64,000 nt of DNA from DASUSH01 sp963785155 (lineage in GTDB: Bacteria > Actinomycetota > Thermoleophilia > Solirubrobacterales > 70-9), in the NCBI GenBank assembly GCA_963785155.1, contig CAWAUB010000002.1, positions 24,499 to 88,498 on the forward strand, in the 5' to 3' direction. A program made the position numbers and the translations under genes. Every line of letters begins with the position of its first letter. The first letter of the stretch is position 1. The notes under the pieces were generated by a model. It saw nothing but the letters and a program-made list of their open reading frames with translations, ran no database searches and had not been told where the DNA came from. Below, one piece after another: positions 62,119 to 64,000 of the stretch.

Positions 62119-63665
62119 ATGGGTTCGATGGCCTCCGAGGTGGGACAAGGGGCCGGCCCCGGCGGGGGGAACCCCGGGGCGGGCCGGTCAGAGGGCGCTC
62201 GCGCGCTGCTCGGCCTGGCCGCGGTGATCGCGGTCGCCGCGGCGATCGCGATTCCGGTCGTGCTGCTCGTCGGCGGCGACGGCCCGCCCGAGGTCGAAAC
62301 CAGCCGAGGTGGCCGCGGTCGGCCGCGACGCCGGCGGCGAGTCGGACCCCTTCGCCTGGAAGCCCGAGCGCCGCGAGGACCTGGAGGAGCGCGCCTCGGC
62401 GGGGCTCTCGCACGTCCTCTACGCCAACAGCCCCGGGGGCGTTCTCGCGTCAGCGAAGCGCACCGACCGCTGGCGCGAGGAGATCGAGGCAGCCGCGAAG
62501 GCGTCGGGCACGGACCCCGACCAGCTCGAGGCGATGGTCTTCCTCGAGAGCGCCGGGCGGCCGGACGTGATCGCCGGCACCGACGTCGAGGACGCCGCGG
62601 GGCTGACCCAGATCCTCGCCTCGACCGGGATCGACCTGCTCGGGATGGAGATCGACGTCAAGCGGTCGGAGGAGCTGACGAAGAAGGCCGCGAAGGCGTC
62701 GGAGAAGGGCGACGAGGCCGAGTACCGTCGCCTGCTGCGCGAGCGAGCCGAGGTCGACGAGCGCTTTGACCCGGTCGAGGCCCTGGCCGCGACGGGCCGC
62801 TACCTGACCACGGCGCGCGAGAGCTTCGCCGAGGACGACCTCGCGGTCGTCAGCTACCACATGGGAATCGGCAACCTCGAGGACGTGATCCAGGCCTACG
62901 CCGGCAGCGACGCGCCGGCGCGGGAACTGGTCGAGTCCGGGGACCTGAGCTACGCGCAGCTCTTCTTCGACAGCTCGCCGACCCGGAACCCGGAGGCGTG
63001 GAGCGTGCTCTCCGAGTTCGCCGACGACTCGGCCACCTACCTCTGGCGCGTGCTTGCCGCCGAGGAGATCATGCGCCTCTACCGCGACGACCCGGCCGAA
63101 CTCGAACGCCTCGCGGACCTCCAGACGGCGAAGGCGACCCAGGAGGAGGTGCTTCACCCGGCGAGCGAGACCGAGGTCTTCGAGGATCCGGGCGCGATCG
63201 CCGAAGCAACGGAGGCGGGGGAGCTGGTCGCCATACCTGCGGATGAGTCGCTTGGATTCAAGGTCGTCGAGGAGCAGCTCGGGGAGCTTGCGCCGAAGCT
63301 CGGCACCCCGCCGGAGACCTACCGGGCCCTTCGCCCCGAGGCGCTCGCGGCGCTGATCTACCTCTCCTCGCAGGTGAAGGAGGCGAGCGGCGCGGCGAAG
63401 CCGCTGAAGGTGACCTCCGCCGTCCGCGACCTCGAATACCAGGAGCATGCTCGTCGGCCGCAACCCGGAGGCGACCAGCGAGTACTCGCTGCACACGACC
63501 GGCTACTCCTTCGACATCCTGCGCGACTACGAATCCGATGCCCAGGGGGAGGCGTTCCAGTTCGCGCTCGACCGCCTGCGGGCCCTGAACGTCCTCGACT
63601 ACGCGTACGAGCCGGCGGCGATCCACGTCACCGTCGGCCCCGACGCCGCGCCCCTGGTCGAATGA
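62119..63665 (+). CDS. Membrane-anchored lytic-transglycosylase-like protein with DUF5715/M15-like C-terminus, two frame breaks
   Basis: About 515 residues. The N-terminal anchor (LLGLAAVIAVAAAIAIPVVLLVGG) is followed by an SLT-like lysozyme domain (TDPDQLEAMVFLESAGRPD with Glu, DAAGLTQIL, AVVSYHMGIGNLEDVIQAY). The C-terminus has NPEATSEYSLHTTGYSFDI, which resembles the H-x4-D zinc site of M15-like/DUF5715 peptidases. It would cut peptidoglycan glycan strands and perhaps peptides. Breaks near 62308 and 63448 (GAGCATG for GAGATG) are one-base insertions. The start is ATG 62119. The stop overlaps the YjbR-like start (ATGA). Confidence 0.78.
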
Positions 63666-63999
63666 GCGCCGACTGGAAGAAGGTCTGCGAGCTGGGCGGC
63701 GAGCTGCCCGAGGTGGAGGAGAGCACCTCCTACGGGACCCCGCTCTGAAGGTGCGCAAGAAGCTCTTCGCCCGCCTCCGCGAGGACGACGAGACGCTCGT
63801 GCTCTTCACCGATCCCGACGAGCGCGAGGCCCTCCTCCAGTCGGACGACGACACCTTCTTCATCACCCCGCACTACGAGGACTACCCGATGATCCTCGTC
63901 CGCCTCTCCACGGTCGACCCAACGGAGCTCGCCGAGCTGCTCACCGAGTCCTGGCGCCAGCGCGCGCCGAAGCGCCTGCGCGAGGCGTTCGACGAATAG
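63662..63999 (+). CDS. MmcQ/YjbR-like protein, one frame break
   Basis: About 112 residues: WKKVCELGGELPEVEESTSYGTPALKVRKKLFARLREDDETLVLF, then PDEREALLQSDDDTFFITPHYEDYPMILVRLSTVD and a C-terminal helix. This is the MmcQ/YjbR double-wing DNA-binding-like fold; its role is unknown. One G lost near 63738 (CCGCTC for CCGGCTC) splits the frame. It is coupled to the upstream cell-wall enzyme by ATGA. It ends just before the window edge. Confidence 0.82.
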
Positions 64000-64000
64000 G

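Overview
The window is about 64 kb of GC-rich DNA (clearly above 60% GC) with the dense, GTG/TTG-start, overlapping gene style of an actinobacterium. The best guess, by inference, is class Thermoleophilia (Solirubrobacterales/Gaiellales relatives). Support comes from a CIRCE-controlled groESL, PAC2-family protein, a two-domain AroDE-type protein and a secreted protein whose N-terminus (NVVAVIALFVALGG) I associate with that group. No rRNA, tRNA, CRISPR array, prophage or insertion sequence was recognised, so this looks like ordinary chromosome with some accessory loci.

Layout. 0.2-2.8 kb: SRPBCC protein, CIRCE, groES, groEL. 2.8-8.7 kb: one rightward run holding a membrane protein fused to a low-molecular-weight phosphatase, a divergent AroDE-like protein, two tandem GxW barrel paralogues, an acyl-CoA dehydrogenase-like flavoprotein and a methyltransferase. 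13.7-8.7 kb (leftward): multicopper oxidase, phytanoyl-CoA dioxygenase-like enzyme, GT4 glycosyltransferase and DHA2 exporter, all overlapping or nearly touching. 13.75-20 kb (rightward): CDGSH protein, two paralogous secreted HExxH proteins, FAD monooxygenase, aldo/keto reductase. 22.9-19.95 kb (leftward): NmrA-like reductase followed by a cyclic-nucleotide-binding-like domain fused to an aromatic-amino-acid-lyase fold that seems to lack the MIO-forming Ala-Ser-Gly. 23-28.4 kb: ferredoxin, secreted repeat protein, Mrp ATPase, a very basic repeat protein, a small membrane protein, an inositol-phosphatase family protein. 28.4-42 kb: housekeeping and repair genes (UvrD/RecB-type helicase-nuclease, PAC2, YhaM-like HD protein, ArfB, TSUP permease, OtsB, PolX, GT2, thioredoxins, G6PDH). 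42-51.9 kb: large secreted propeller protein, ileS, a Phd/VapC-type toxin-antitoxin pair and a small leftward operon. 51.9-64 kb: fumC, msrA, secreted esterase with 240-bp repeats, alpha-carbonic anhydrase behind a succinate-semialdehyde dehydrogenase, SpoIID protein, a DUF4396-type membrane protein under a CsoR-like palindrome, methyltransferase, CrtC/AttH-like protein, a cell-wall enzyme and a YjbR-like protein.

Quality warning. About 40 reading-frame breaks were found, many in conserved genes (ileS, fumC, msrA, the helicase), almost all of one base. In many of them the frame is restored by removing one base so that CGC becomes CC (or GCG becomes GG). I treat these as consensus-sequence errors, and for each affected gene give the span of the repaired gene. 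True pseudogenes cannot be excluded for the non-essential ones, especially the secreted protein at 23.3-25.0 kb.

The strongest leads for new biology are the sensor-lyase fusion at 20-22 kb, the AroDE-like/GxW-barrel operon at 4.4-8.7 kb, the membrane-phosphatase fusion at 2.8-4.4 kb, and the metal-type operator touching the start codon of a His-rich membrane protein at 59.5 kb.
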